NCBI RefSeq assembly: GCF_000934845.1
Contig: NZ_JXIQ01000100.1
Span: 1-35,246, forward strand
Length of the DNA stretch: 35,246 nt
DNA from: Mesobacillus subterraneus
GTDB lineage: Bacteria; Bacillota; Bacilli; Bacillales; Cytobacillaceae
Direction of reading: 5' to 3'
Shown here: positions 7,660 through 15,956 of the stretch, piece by piece
Position numbering within the stretch: the first letter of the stretch is position 1
How the letters are laid out: the number at the start of each line of letters is the position of its first letter
The notes under the pieces: generated by a model
Databases searched by the model: none
Told to the model about the DNA's origin: nothing
What the model saw: only the letters and a program-made list of their open reading frames with translations
Program-made: the position numbers and the translations under genes

Positions 7660-7722
7660 AGAGTAAAGAAGGGTAATATAAAACTGCAAGAACCCATTCC
7701 TACTTTGTAAGGAGGAGAAAGG

Positions 7723-8904
7723 ATGTCAAATACATACAAAAGAGTGTTTTTAATTGTGATGGATTCAGTTGGGATTGGAGAGGCACCGGACGCTGAAAAG
7801 TTCGGTGACAAAGGTTCCCACACACTTGGACATATAGGTGAAAAAATGAACGGACTGAACATGCCGAATATGGGCAAGCTCGGACTTAGCAATATCGAAG
7901 AGATCAAAGGGATCAGCCGTGCTACCAAACCAATGGCGTACTATACAAAGATGCAAGAGGCGTCAAACGGCAAAGATACGATGACAGGACACTGGGAGAT
8001 CATGGGTCTGAACATTCAAACCCCTTTTCAGGTTTTTCCCGATGGATTTCCTGAGCAATTAATTGCTGAACTGGAATCTCGTACTGGAAGAAAGATCATC
8101 GGCAACAAGCCGGCAAGCGGGACGGAAATTCTTGTTGAACTTGGCGAGGAACATATGAAAACAGGCGCTTTGATTGTCTATACGTCAGCAGACTCCGTAT
8201 TGCAGATTGCTGCTCACGAACAAATCGTTCCGATCAAAGAGTTGTATGATATTTGCAAGATCGCCAGGGAACTGACACTTGATGAAAAATATATGGTCGG
8301 CAGAGTCATCGCAAGACCCTTCCTCGGCCAGCCAGGTGATTTCAAACGTACTTCCAACCGACATGACTACGCGCTTAAACCGTTTGGCAGAACGGTCATG
8401 AATGAATTAAAGGACGCTGGCTTTGACGTGCTGGCCATTGGGAAAATAGCTGATATTTATGATGGGGAAGGGGTAACAGACTCTCTGCGTACCGTGTCGA
8501 ATATGGATGGAATGGATAAGCTGATCCAGACTTTGGACAAGGATTTCACTGGACTGAGTTTCCTGAACCTCGTTGATTTCGATGCACTGTTCGGGCATCG
8601 GCGCGACCCTCTAGGATACGGGAAAGCGCTGGAAGAATACGATGCACGACTGCCAGAAGTATTTGAAAAATTAACCGAAGATGACCTGCTCATCATTACC
8701 GCAGATCATGGGAATGACCCTGTTCACCACGGAACGGACCACACACGCGAATATGTGCCACTCCTCGTTTATTCAAAGGGGATGCAAGTAGGAAAAGAAC
8801 TGCCGATCCGTAAGACATTTGCAGACATTGGCGCAACTATTGCAGAAAACTTTCATGTAAAATTGCCAGAGCACGGCACTAGCTTCCTGAAGGAATTGAA
8901 CTAA
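7723..8904 (+). CDS. drm: Phosphopentomutase
   Basis: Interconverts (deoxy)ribose 1-phosphate and (deoxy)ribose 5-phosphate, linking nucleoside breakdown to central carbon metabolism. 393 residues, the usual length. Alkaline-phosphatase-superfamily metal ligands are visible: Asp14 ([10 protein letters not shown]) and DHGND near residue 328. The phosphorylated threonine lies in GKDTMTGHW (Thr86). aaggagg precedes the ATG. First gene of an operon with punA (12 bp downstream) and pdp. Also called deoB. Confidence 0.95.
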   Translation: MSNTYKRVFLIVMDSVGIGEAPDAEKFGDKGSHTLGHIGEKMNGLNMPNMGKLGLSNIEEIKGISRATKPMAYYTKMQEASNGKDTMTGHWEIMGLNIQTPFQVFPDGFPEQLIAELESRTGRKIIGNKPASGTEILVELGEEHMKTGALIVYTSADSVLQIAAHEQIVPIKELYDICKIARELTLDEKYMVGRVIARPFLGQPGDFKRTSNRHDYALKPFGRTVMNELKDAGFDVLAIGKIADIYDGEGVTDSLRTVSNMDGMDKLIQTLDKDFTGLSFLNLVDFDALFGHRRDPLGYGKALEEYDARLPEVFEKLTEDDLLIITADHGNDPVHHGTDHTREYVPLLVYSKGMQVGKELPIRKTFADIGATIAENFHVKLPEHGTSFLKELN

Positions 8905-8916
8905 GGAGGAAAATGG

Positions 8917-9741
8917 ATGGACTATCGTCAAATTCAAACAGCAGCATCTTATATCAATGATAAAATAACTCAGCAGCCTAGTATTGGATTGATTCTCGGG
9001 TCAGGTCTTGGAGTTTTGGCTGATGACATTTTGAACCCAGTCAAGATTCCTTACAGCGAAATCCCGGGTTTTCCAGTTTCAACTGTGGAAGGCCATGCAG
9101 GACAATTAGTTTGTGGGCAGCTTGGCGGAATGGAAGTCATTGCGATGCAGGGCCGCTTCCATTATTATGAAGGCTACAGCATGGAAAAGATTACTTTTCC
9201 AGTGCGTGTCATGAAAGAACTGGGGATGGAGAAGCTTCTTGTTACGAACGCAGCTGGAGGAGTGAATGAATCCTTCGAACCAGGGGATTTGATGATTATT
9301 ACTGATCATATCAACAATATGGGCACAAACCCGTTGATCGGACCGAATGATTTACGATTTGGCGTACGCTTTCCGGATATGAGCGAAGCCTACTCTAAAA
9401 ATTTACAAGCTGTTGCAAAAGAAGTTGCTCGGAAGAATAATCTTCCAATCAAAGAAGGCGTATATTTTGGTAACCCTGGACCTGTCTATGAAACACCTGC
9501 TGAAGTAAGAATGATTCGGACGCTTGGCGGGGACGCCGTTGGAATGTCTACCGTTCCGGAAGTCATTGTCGCAAATCATTCGGGACTGGAAGTACTGGGG
9601 ATTTCTTGTATTTCAAATATGGCAGCAGGCATCCTTGATCAGCCATTAAGCCATGATGAAGTAATGGAAACAACGGAAAAAGTGAAGACTAGCTTCCTGT
9701 TGCTTGTACATGAAATTATAAAAACAGTCGGGCAAAAATAA
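8917..9741 (+). CDS. punA: Purine-nucleoside phosphorylase (trimeric type)
   Basis: Phosphorolysis of inosine/guanosine-type purine nucleosides to base plus (deoxy)ribose 1-phosphate, the substrate of the neighbouring Drm. 274 residues with the trimeric-PNP pattern: phosphate loop LGSGLG (about 27-32), GRFHYYEGY, VTNAAGG and VYFGNPGPVYETPAE. Length and motifs distinguish it from the hexameric DeoD type. The ATG at 8917 has aaggagg 7 nt upstream, overlapping the drm stop region. Called pupG or punA in B. subtilis. Confidence 0.93.
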   Translation: MDYRQIQTAASYINDKITQQPSIGLILGSGLGVLADDILNPVKIPYSEIPGFPVSTVEGHAGQLVCGQLGGMEVIAMQGRFHYYEGYSMEKITFPVRVMKELGMEKLLVTNAAGGVNESFEPGDLMIITDHINNMGTNPLIGPNDLRFGVRFPDMSEAYSKNLQAVAKEVARKNNLPIKEGVYFGNPGPVYETPAEVRMIRTLGGDAVGMSTVPEVIVANHSGLEVLGISCISNMAAGILDQPLSHDEVMETTEKVKTSFLLLVHEIIKTVGQK

Positions 9742-9779
9742 TACATTTCTCCGGCAAATGATGATAAGTGGTGATAAAG

Positions 9780-11084
9780 ATGAGAATGGTCGATGTAATC
9801 GAAAAAAAACGGAACGGACTTGCATTATCAACGGAAGAAATCCAATTTTTCATTGACGGCTATACAGACGGCAGTATTCCTGACTATCAGGTAAGCGCGT
9901 TGACGATGGCGATTTTCTTTCAAGGAATGACCGAAAAAGAACGAGCAGACTTGACGATGGCAATGGTGAAGTCGGGAGATCAGATTGATCTTTCTGCCAT
10001 CGAAGGAGTGAAAGTCGATAAGCACTCTACAGGTGGAGTTGGTGATACAACGACGCTTGTACTAGGTCCATTGGTTGCAGCATTAGGTGTGCCGGTTGCC
10101 AAAATGTCAGGGAGAGGGCTCGGACATACAGGCGGGACCATTGATAAGCTGGAAGCAGTGCAAGGATTTCATGTCGAAATAGACAATGAAGAATTCATCC
10201 ATCTTGTTAATCAAAATAAGATTGCGATCATCGGACAAAGCGGCAATCTTACGCCTGCTGATAAAAAGCTTTATTCATTGCGTGATGTAACTGCGACAGT
10301 CGACAGCATCCCGTTGATTGCAAGCTCCATTATGAGCAAGAAAATCGCCGCAGGAGCTGATGCGATTGTTCTTGATGTTAAGACTGGAGCAGGCGCGTTC
10401 ATGAAAACCCTGGACGATTCACGTGAACTGGCAAAAGCAATGGTTAATATCGGAAACAATGTTGGCCGTAGGACGATGGCTGTCATTTCTGATATGAGTC
10501 AGCCGCTTGGTTTTGCCATCGGGAATGCGCTGGAGGTAAAAGAAGCAATCGATACAATGAAGGGCGAGGGACCTAAAGATTTAACAGAGCTTTGCCTTAC
10601 GCTTGGAAGCCATATGGTTTACCTTGCTGGAAAGGCTGAGTCTCTTGAAGACGCACGAAGCAAGCTGGAAGAAGTTATCAGAAATGGTACAGCGCTTGAA
10701 ACCTTCAAAGTATTCCTGGCATCGCAGGGTGGGGATGCATCTGTCGTCGACCAACCGGAAAAACTGCCGCAGGCAAAGTATCAGTTTGAACTGGAAGCCA
10801 AAGCGGCAGGCTATGTATCCGAAATTGTCGCTGATGAAGTAGGAACTGCTGCCATGCTTCTTGGAGCAGGAAGGGCAACGAAGGAATCGGTAATTGATCT
10901 GGCAGTAGGGCTTGTGCTAAAAAAGAAAATTGGCGACAAGGTAGAAAAAGGAGAATCCCTTCTCACCATCTACAGCAACAGTGAAGAGGTGAATCAAGTC
11001 AAAGAAAAGCTGTATGAAAGCATAAAAATCACAAGCGGATATGTAGCGCCACCAATTCTTGTTCATGAGGAAATAACAGAGTAA
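9780..11084 (+). CDS. pdp: Pyrimidine-nucleoside phosphorylase
   Basis: Cleaves uridine, deoxyuridine and thymidine with phosphate. 434 residues. The thymidine/pyrimidine phosphorylase signature [16 protein letters not shown] is at about 109-124, and the phosphate-binding KHSTGGVGD precedes it. The frame is open from GTG 9768, but ATG 9780 ([10 protein letters not shown]) has ggtga 5-6 nt upstream and matches the B. subtilis N terminus. In B. subtilis pdp sits in the separate dra-nupC-pdp operon; here it follows drm-punA. A strong terminator closes the operon. Confidence 0.93.
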   Translation: MRMVDVIEKKRNGLALSTEEIQFFIDGYTDGSIPDYQVSALTMAIFFQGMTEKERADLTMAMVKSGDQIDLSAIEGVKVDKHSTGGVGDTTTLVLGPLVAALGVPVAKMSGRGLGHTGGTIDKLEAVQGFHVEIDNEEFIHLVNQNKIAIIGQSGNLTPADKKLYSLRDVTATVDSIPLIASSIMSKKIAAGADAIVLDVKTGAGAFMKTLDDSRELAKAMVNIGNNVGRRTMAVISDMSQPLGFAIGNALEVKEAIDTMKGEGPKDLTELCLTLGSHMVYLAGKAESLEDARSKLEEVIRNGTALETFKVFLASQGGDASVVDQPEKLPQAKYQFELEAKAAGYVSEIVADEVGTAAMLLGAGRATKESVIDLAVGLVLKKKIGDKVEKGESLLTIYSNSEEVNQVKEKLYESIKITSGYVAPPILVHEEITE

Positions 11085-11114
11085 AAAAGCGGAGAGGAAA
11101 CTCTCCGCTTTTTT
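11085..11114 (+). terminator. Terminator of drm-punA-pdp
   Basis: AAGCGGAGAG, loop GAAA, CTCTCCGCTT then T tract; a perfect stem of at least 10 bp directly after the pdp stop. Confidence 0.92.
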
Positions 11115-11149
11115 CTATGCAAAAATTTCAGGTTTTATCTTCCAAGCTT

Positions 11150-11178
11150 GTATAAAAGAGGATGGCTTGGATAAAAAT
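11150..11178 (+). promoter_or_regulatory. Candidate SigF promoter of dacF
   Basis: GTATA (11150-11154) fits the SigF -35 GYWTA; GGATAAAAAT (11169-11178) resembles the SigF -10 GGnnAnAnT, with a 14-bp spacer. dacF is known to be forespore-expressed in B. subtilis. TSS would lie about 25 bp before the start codon. Confidence 0.5.
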
Positions 11179-11208
11179 AGACCATATAAAGATAGGAGGG
11201 TTATGGCC

Positions 11209-12387
11209 ATGAATTTGAAAAAGCTTACGAGTTTCCTGCTTGTTTTTATGATCGGCATTGCGTTTATATCCCCAAAAGGATATGCGAATGAAGGAGACCA
11301 AGGACTGGCGAACAATGCTAGTTCCGCTATTTTAATTGAGCGTGATACCGGACAAGTCTTGTTTGATAAGAATAGTCATGAAAAGCTACCGCCAGCCAGC
11401 ATGACAAAAATCATGACAATGCTATTAATCATGGAAGCACTGGATGAAGGAAGACTGAAAATGGACGAAAAAGTCCGGGCAAGCGAATACGCTGCTTCCA
11501 TGGGAGGCTCACAAATCTTCCTGGAACCAGGAGAAGAAATGACAGTGGAGCAATTGCTAAAAGGGATCGCCATCGGTTCAGGAAACGATGCCGCGGTCGC
11601 GATGGCTGAGCGCATCGGGGGGACGGAAGAGGCATTCGTGAAAATGATGAATGAGAAGGTCAAGGAACTTGGCTTGAAAGATACTTTTTTTAAAAATACA
11701 ACGGGTTTGCCTGTTGATGGCCACTATAGCTCTTCCTATGATATGGCGATGATGGCAAAAGAACTGCTAAAGTACGAAAAAATCACCAAGTATACTGGTG
11801 CGTATGAAGATTATCTTCGTGAGGATACAGATAAGAAATTTTGGCTGGTCAACACCAATAAGCTTGTTCGTTTTTACCCGGGGGTGGATGGCTTGAAAAC
11901 CGGCTTCACTAATGAAGCGAAATATTGTCTGACAGCAACCGCACAAAAGGATGGCATGCGTGCGATTGCAGTCGTGTTCGGAGCCCCGACCTCCAAGGCA
12001 AGGAATGCCCAAGTGACCAAAATGCTCGACTATGCATTCAGCCAGTATCAAACACATCCAATGTTCAAGAAAGATCACCCGCTAGGGAAAGCGGTAATTA
12101 GCAAAGGGGACAAAAAGACAGTTAACGCGGTCACATCTGAGAGTGTATCCCTTCTTACCAAAAAAGGAGCTGACATTAAGGACGTCAAACAGCAGATCAC
12201 ACTGAACAAAAGTCTGAAAGCTCCTGTCGAAAAAGGTGACAAAGTTGGAACCTTGAAGCTTGTGAAAAATGGTGAAACCGTAGCGGAAACCTCGCTTGTA
12301 GCGGATACCAAAGTAAAAGAAGCAAGCTGGTGGACCCTGTATAAGCGTTCATTCGGAATGTTCACCAGGGCGGGAAGCGAAAAATAA
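11209..12387 (+). CDS. dacF: D-alanyl-D-alanine carboxypeptidase DacF
   Basis: Low-molecular-weight penicillin-binding protein trimming stem peptides of spore peptidoglycan, acting from the forespore side. 392 residues: signal peptide (MNLKKL start, cleavage probably after GYA, residue 26), SxxK active site Ser64-Lys67 (PASMTK), SGN at 124-126, KTG at 230-232, then a PBP5-type C-terminal beta domain and an amphipathic membrane-anchor helix (SWWTLYKRSFGMF). The frame opens at 11167, but ATG 11209 has aggaggg 8 nt away; ATG 11203 is an alternative. No terminator before spoIIAA, so read-through is possible, as in B. subtilis. Confidence 0.93.
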   Translation: MNLKKLTSFLLVFMIGIAFISPKGYANEGDQGLANNASSAILIERDTGQVLFDKNSHEKLPPASMTKIMTMLLIMEALDEGRLKMDEKVRASEYAASMGGSQIFLEPGEEMTVEQLLKGIAIGSGNDAAVAMAERIGGTEEAFVKMMNEKVKELGLKDTFFKNTTGLPVDGHYSSSYDMAMMAKELLKYEKITKYTGAYEDYLREDTDKKFWLVNTNKLVRFYPGVDGLKTGFTNEAKYCLTATAQKDGMRAIAVVFGAPTSKARNAQVTKMLDYAFSQYQTHPMFKKDHPLGKAVISKGDKKTVNAVTSESVSLLTKKGADIKDVKQQITLNKSLKAPVEKGDKVGTLKLVKNGETVAETSLVADTKVKEASWWTLYKRSFGMFTRAGSEK

Positions 12388-12414
12388 TGGCAGTGTCGAA
12401 AAGGCTAATATTCC

Positions 12415-12486
12415 AACTAGTTTTAGCGAATGGCCACTAGTTTTGTTCGGAAGAAGGAATTGACTGAATCAATGGAGAAATTGACT
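12415..12486 (+). repeat. Short ~21-bp periodic element upstream of spoIIAA
   Basis: Two copies of ACTAGTTTT (12416-12424 and 12436-12444) are 20 bp apart, followed by two copies of ATTGACT (12459-12465 and 12480-12486) 21 bp apart. Together they make four blocks of 20-22 bp filling the dacF-spoIIAA gap and overlapping the SigH promoter. Confidence 0.55.
12453..12482 (+). promoter_or_regulatory. SigH promoter of the spoIIA operon
   Basis: GAAGGAATT (12453-12461) fits the SigH -35 RNAGGAWWW exactly; GGAGAAATT (12474-12482) fits the -10 RNNGAATWW with one mismatch; spacer 12 bp. spoIIA is SigH-dependent in B. subtilis and the position, 33 bp before the start codon, is right. Confidence 0.7.
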
Positions 12487-12515
12487 CACTATACCAGATA
12501 AGGAGGCTTTGGATA

Positions 12516-12866
12516 GTGAGTCTTAACATTGATATGAAAGTGAAGCAGGATGTCTTACTAATTCGGATTAGTGGTGAATTGGATCATCACACCGCAGACG
12601 AGCTTCGCGAGCAGGCAACAAAAGCCATTGAGAACGAAGGAATCCGCCATATTGTCATGAACCTCGAACATCTCACCTTTATGGATAGTTCGGGACTGGG
12701 TGTAATCTTGGGAAGATATAAACAAATTAAACAGCTTCATGGAGAAATGGTTGTTTGCGCAATCTCGCCGCCAATCAAACGGTTATTTGATATGTCGGGT
12801 TTATTCAAGATCATCCGTCTTGATCCGACGGAAGAATTTGCATTAGAGAGATTGGGGGTTGCATGA
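12516..12866 (+). CDS. spoIIAA: Anti-sigma F factor antagonist SpoIIAA
   Basis: STAS-domain protein. Unphosphorylated SpoIIAA displaces SigF from SpoIIAB and activates it in the forespore. 116 residues, with the phosphorylated serine Ser58 in [14 protein letters not shown], at the same number as in B. subtilis. GTG start with aaggagg about 9 nt upstream, as in B. subtilis. First gene of spoIIAA-spoIIAB-sigF; 3 bp separate it from spoIIAB, implying coupling that keeps partner amounts balanced. Confidence 0.96.
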   Translation: MSLNIDMKVKQDVLLIRISGELDHHTADELREQATKAIENEGIRHIVMNLEHLTFMDSSGLGVILGRYKQIKQLHGEMVVCAISPPIKRLFDMSGLFKIIRLDPTEEFALERLGVA

Positions 12867-12869
12867 TCC

Positions 12870-13310
12870 ATGAAGAATGAAATGAATTTGTATTTTAGTG
12901 CGTTAAGTCAAAACGAATCCTTTGCCCGCGTAACCGTCGCGGCCTTCATTGCGCAGCTGGATCCGACAATGGACGAATTGACAGAAATCAAGACAGTCGT
13001 ATCTGAAGCGGTAACAAATGCGATCATCCATGGATATGAGAGTGATCCAGACGGAAAGGTATTTATTTCTGTATTACTCAAGGATAGTTCGATCGAAATG
13101 CTGATAAAAGATGAAGGAATAGGAATTACCGATATCGATGAAGCCATGCAGCCACTTTATACATCAAAGCCAGAGCTGGAACGGTCAGGTATGGGCTTTA
13201 CGATAATGGAAAATTTTATGGATGAAGTACAAGTGAGATCAGAGCCCGGCTTTGGGACAGAGATTCGTTTGAAAAAGCACCTGTCAAAGAGCAAAGCACT
13301 GTGCAATTAA
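12870..13310 (+). CDS. spoIIAB: Anti-sigma F factor / serine kinase SpoIIAB
   Basis: GHKL-type ATPase that binds SigF and phosphorylates SpoIIAA on Ser58. 146 residues: N box [12 protein letters not shown] (Glu46, Asn50), G1 box DEGIGI (81-86), G2 box SGMGFTIME (107-115). The ATG lies 3 bp after the spoIIAA stop; sigF follows 13 bp after its own stop. Complete and of normal length. Confidence 0.96.
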   Translation: MKNEMNLYFSALSQNESFARVTVAAFIAQLDPTMDELTEIKTVVSEAVTNAIIHGYESDPDGKVFISVLLKDSSIEMLIKDEGIGITDIDEAMQPLYTSKPELERSGMGFTIMENFMDEVQVRSEPGFGTEIRLKKHLSKSKALCN

Positions 13311-13323
13311 GGGAGTTTTGCCG

Positions 13324-14082
13324 ATGGATGTGGAGGTAAAAAAAGACAATAGCCAAACCTATCTTAAGGACAACGAAGTCAAGGAACTGATTTTGAGAAG
13401 CCAGCAAGGAGACCAGGCTGCAAGGGATTTGATTGTCCAGAAGAACATGCGACTCGTCTGGTCCGTCGTCCAGCGTTTTCTCAACAGAGGGTATGAGCCA
13501 GATGATCTGTTTCAAATTGGCAGTATTGGCCTCTTAAAGTCAGTTGATAAATTTGACCTGTCGTACGACGTAAAATTTTCAACCTATGCAGTTCCAATGA
13601 TCATTGGTGAAATTCAGCGTTTCATCAGAGATGACGGGTCCGTAAAGGTAAGCAGGTCGCTTAAAGAGACCGGCAATAAAATCAGGAAGGCAAAAGACGA
13701 GCTTTCCAAAACATTTGGCAGGGTTCCTACCGTTAATGAAATCGCCGATTATCTCGAATTATCACCAGAAGATGTAGTCATGGCCCAGGAGGCAAGCCGA
13801 AGTCCCGCTTCCATCCATGAAACTGTCTATGAAAATGACGGCGATCCCATTACTCTGCTCGACCAGATCGATAATGGGGAAGAAGGCCGCTGGTTCGATA
13901 AAATTGCGTTAAAAGAGGCTATAAACGAACTGGAAGAACGGGAAAAGCTAATTGTATATTTGCGGTATTATAAAGATCAAACTCAGTCAGAAGTCGCAGT
14001 CCGGCTAGGTATCTCTCAAGTCCAAGTTTCACGGCTCGAAAAAAAAATACTGCAGCAAATGAAAGGCCGTATGGATCTTTGA
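13324..14082 (+). CDS. sigF: RNA polymerase sigma-F factor
   Basis: First forespore-specific sigma factor. 252 residues with region 2 (MRLVWSVVQRFLNRGYEPDD, core binding; FSTYAVPMIIGEIQRFIRDDG, -10 recognition), region 3 (VSRSLKETGNKIRKAKDEL) and region 4 helix-turn-helix (QTQSEVAVRLGISQVQVSRL). The frame includes TTG 13318, but ATG 13324 (MDVEVKK) matches B. subtilis and has gggag 8 nt upstream. Its last codons lie inside the terminator stem. Also called spoIIAC. Confidence 0.96.
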   Translation: MDVEVKKDNSQTYLKDNEVKELILRSQQGDQAARDLIVQKNMRLVWSVVQRFLNRGYEPDDLFQIGSIGLLKSVDKFDLSYDVKFSTYAVPMIIGEIQRFIRDDGSVKVSRSLKETGNKIRKAKDELSKTFGRVPTVNEIADYLELSPEDVVMAQEASRSPASIHETVYENDGDPITLLDQIDNGEEGRWFDKIALKEAINELEEREKLIVYLRYYKDQTQSEVAVRLGISQVQVSRLEKKILQQMKGRMDL

Positions 14083-14106
14083 ATCCATATGGCTTTTTGT
14101 TTTTTC
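14066..14106 (+). terminator. Terminator of the spoIIA operon overlapping the sigF stop
   Basis: GCCGTATGGAT (14066-14076), loop CTTTGA that contains the sigF stop, and ATCCATATGGC (14083-14093) form an 11-bp stem followed by TTTTTGTTTTTT. It isolates the downstream repeat array from sigF transcription. Confidence 0.9.
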
Positions 14107-14139
14107 TGTAATCCACATTTAATTTCCTTGATTTGGACG

Positions 14140-14762
14140 GATTGGTGACCAAAAACAGAGAATCTTAGAGAAAGAGGTCACCAATGCAGCCGATTGGTGA
14201 CCTAAAACACCGTAATTTGGAAAAAGAGGTCACCAATAGAGCTGATTGGTGCCTTGAAACACCAGTAACTGGGAAAACAGTACACCAATAGAGCTGATTG
14301 AAGCACTAAAACACCAGTAACTGGTAATTCGAGTCACCAATAACCCCGATTGGAGCACTGAAACACCAGTAACTGGGAAAACAGTACACCAATAGAGCTG
14401 ATTGGAGCACTAAAACACCAGTAACTGGGAAAACAGTACACCAATAAAGGCGATTGGTGCACTAAAACACCAGTAACTGGGAAAACAGTACACCAATAAA
14501 GGCAATTGGTGCATTAAAACACCAATAACTGGTAATTCGAGTCACCAATAACCCCGATTGGAGCACTAAAACACCAGTAACTGGGAAAACAGTACACCAA
14601 TAGAGCTGATTGGATCACTAAAACACCAGTAACTGGGAAAACAGTACACCAATACCCCGATTGGAGCACCGAAACACTAGTAACTGGAAAAGTGAGTCAC
14701 CAATAACCCCAATTGGTACACCGAAAAACCATATTTCGGAAAAAGTATCACCAACAATCCAG
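14140..14762. repeat. Tandem array of twelve 52-bp units between sigF and spoVAA
   Basis: Units start at 14140, 14192, 14244, 14296, 14348, 14400, 14452, 14504, 14556, 14608, 14659 and 14711; every period is 52 bp except one of 51. Each unit begins GATTGG/AATTGG (GATTGA in unit 4) and ends with CACCAAT plus a 5-6 nt variable tail, so unit junctions form CACCAAT-N7-ATTGGTG dyads, perfect at 4 junctions. Units 3-7, 9 and 10 carry a second dyad, CCAGTAACTGG, in the middle. Tails fall into few types (agagct, aaaggc, aacccc). Edge units (1, 2, 12) are the most divergent. 52 is not a multiple of 3 and stops occur in all frames, so it is non-coding. It is not a CRISPR: there are no unique spacers. 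The rest of the 796-bp gene-free gap holds the sigF terminator, a small AGGCA-AA-TGCCT palindrome at 14761-14772 and the spoVAA promoter. Confidence 0.95.
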
Positions 14763-14830
14763 GCAAATGCCTCAACTAAAATAAAAATCCCCGATCTATC
14801 AAGCACCCCAGCTTAACCAATTATTGGACA

Positions 14831-14859
14831 TCATGAAAAGCGCCCGGCAATACATACTA
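14831..14859 (+). promoter_or_regulatory. Candidate SigG promoter of the spoVA operon
   Basis: CATACTA (14853-14859) matches the SigG -10 CATnnTA; TCATG (14831-14835), 17 bp upstream, fits the nATR core of the -35 but lacks the preferred G. spoVA is SigG-controlled in B. subtilis. TSS would fall just before the ribosome binding site. Confidence 0.45.
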
Positions 14860-14878
14860 AATATACGAGGAAATCAAT

Positions 14879-15514
14879 GTGTTGGAAGTGATTCTGATGG
14901 AAAAAACGATTTATATCCGCATGCGGAATCGTGTGCAGGTCAAGCCAGAGGAAATCCTTTTATTAAAGGATATTGCTCAGATCATAGCCAGCGAAACTAT
15001 CTATCAAGACCTTACAGTGCTTGAAGTAAAAAGGGTCTCGCCTAAGGATCATATCCATATTATTGATGTCATGAAGGTCATTCATTTCATTACAGCAATC
15101 TATCCAGATTATGAAGTTCAAGCTATTGGGCCCGCCCAAACAATTATTGAAGTGATTTACAAGAAGAAAGGGATGTCGATCCCGTTTTTCATCCTGGTTT
15201 GGATTTTGCTATTTTTCGGAGCAGCCTTAACGATCATGAATTTCCACGAAGATGTCAGCATGCAAACGGTGCATAAGAGGCTCTATTTTATCATGACGGG
15301 GAAAGAAGTCGAGAAGCCGCTATTATTCCAAATTCCTTATTCCATCGGCATTGGTGTTGGCATGATTCTGTTTTTTAACCATGTTTTTAAAAAGCGCCTC
15401 AATGAAGAGCCAAGTCCGCTCGAGGTTGAAATGTTTAATTATCAGCAATCGCTTGATCAATATGTCATTTTGTATGAAAACAAGGAAAGTGTGAAACATA
15501 TTGATGACGATTAA
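14879..15514 (+). CDS. spoVAA: Stage V sporulation protein AA
   Basis: Forespore inner-membrane protein of the SpoVA group involved in dipicolinic acid transport. 211 residues: an N-terminal soluble domain of about 95 residues, a TM segment near 101-121 (IPFFILVWILLFFGAALTIM), the family block NFHEDVSMQTVHKRLYFI, and a second TM near 142-162 followed by KKRLNEEPSPLEVEMFNYQ. GTG 14879 has gagg 8 nt upstream; ATG 14897 (MEKTIYIR) corresponds to the B. subtilis start but lacks a ribosome binding site. It overlaps the spoVAB start. Confidence 0.92.
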   Translation: MLEVILMEKTIYIRMRNRVQVKPEEILLLKDIAQIIASETIYQDLTVLEVKRVSPKDHIHIIDVMKVIHFITAIYPDYEVQAIGPAQTIIEVIYKKKGMSIPFFILVWILLFFGAALTIMNFHEDVSMQTVHKRLYFIMTGKEVEKPLLFQIPYSIGIGVGMILFFNHVFKKRLNEEPSPLEVEMFNYQQSLDQYVILYENKESVKHIDDD

Positions 15515-15926
15515 CATCTTGTTCATTATCATGATTGGTCTTGCTAGCGGGCTTGCAGTTGGCGCGGGTTTTGTTGCTTTCTTATCCGTTCTTGGAGTAA
15601 TTCCAAGGCTAACGCAGTTGACAAAGACGATGAAGCTGATCGCCTGGTATGAATGGGCCGTAGTTTTTGGTGCCTTGCTAGGAACAGCAGGTAGTTTAAG
15701 GGACCCTGAATTACACTTATCTCCTTATGTTACCATCCCGCTTGGACTTACTGGGGGCATATTTGTCGGGATGATGGCCGCTGCGTTAACAGAGGTACTG
15801 AACGTGCTGCCGATTCTCGCAAAAAGGGTTCGTGTCGATGATAAGCTCGAGACGCTGTTAATGGCTATTGTGCTCGGGAAAGTATTCGGTTCATTGTTTC
15901 ACTGGATATACTTTGTTGGACGATAA
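15504..15926 (+). CDS. spoVAB: Stage V sporulation protein AB
   Basis: 140-residue integral membrane protein, four hydrophobic segments, with the family sequence VGAGFVAFLSVLGVIPRLTQ near the N terminus and EVLNVLPILAKRV in the C-terminal half. ATG 15504 gives the B. subtilis-like N terminus; TTG 15501 is possible. The start lies inside the end of spoVAA, so it is coupled. In B. subtilis the next genes are spoVAC, spoVAD and spoVAEb; here spoVAEa follows after 30 bp. Confidence 0.92.
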   Translation: MTINILFIIMIGLASGLAVGAGFVAFLSVLGVIPRLTQLTKTMKLIAWYEWAVVFGALLGTAGSLRDPELHLSPYVTIPLGLTGGIFVGMMAAALTEVLNVLPILAKRVRVDDKLETLLMAIVLGKVFGSLFHWIYFVGR

Positions 15927-15956
15927 AAAAAGAGGTACGAGAAAGGACGGCAAATA

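Noticed and set aside
14140-14762. CRISPR-like look of the repeats
   Set aside because: No constant repeat alternating with unique spacers; the whole 52-bp unit recurs and tails come in a few shared types. No cas genes in the window.
14618-14806. 62-codon minus-strand ORF over the repeat array
   Set aside because: It only reads through repeat units in one frame; 52 bp is not a multiple of three and there is no ribosome binding site.
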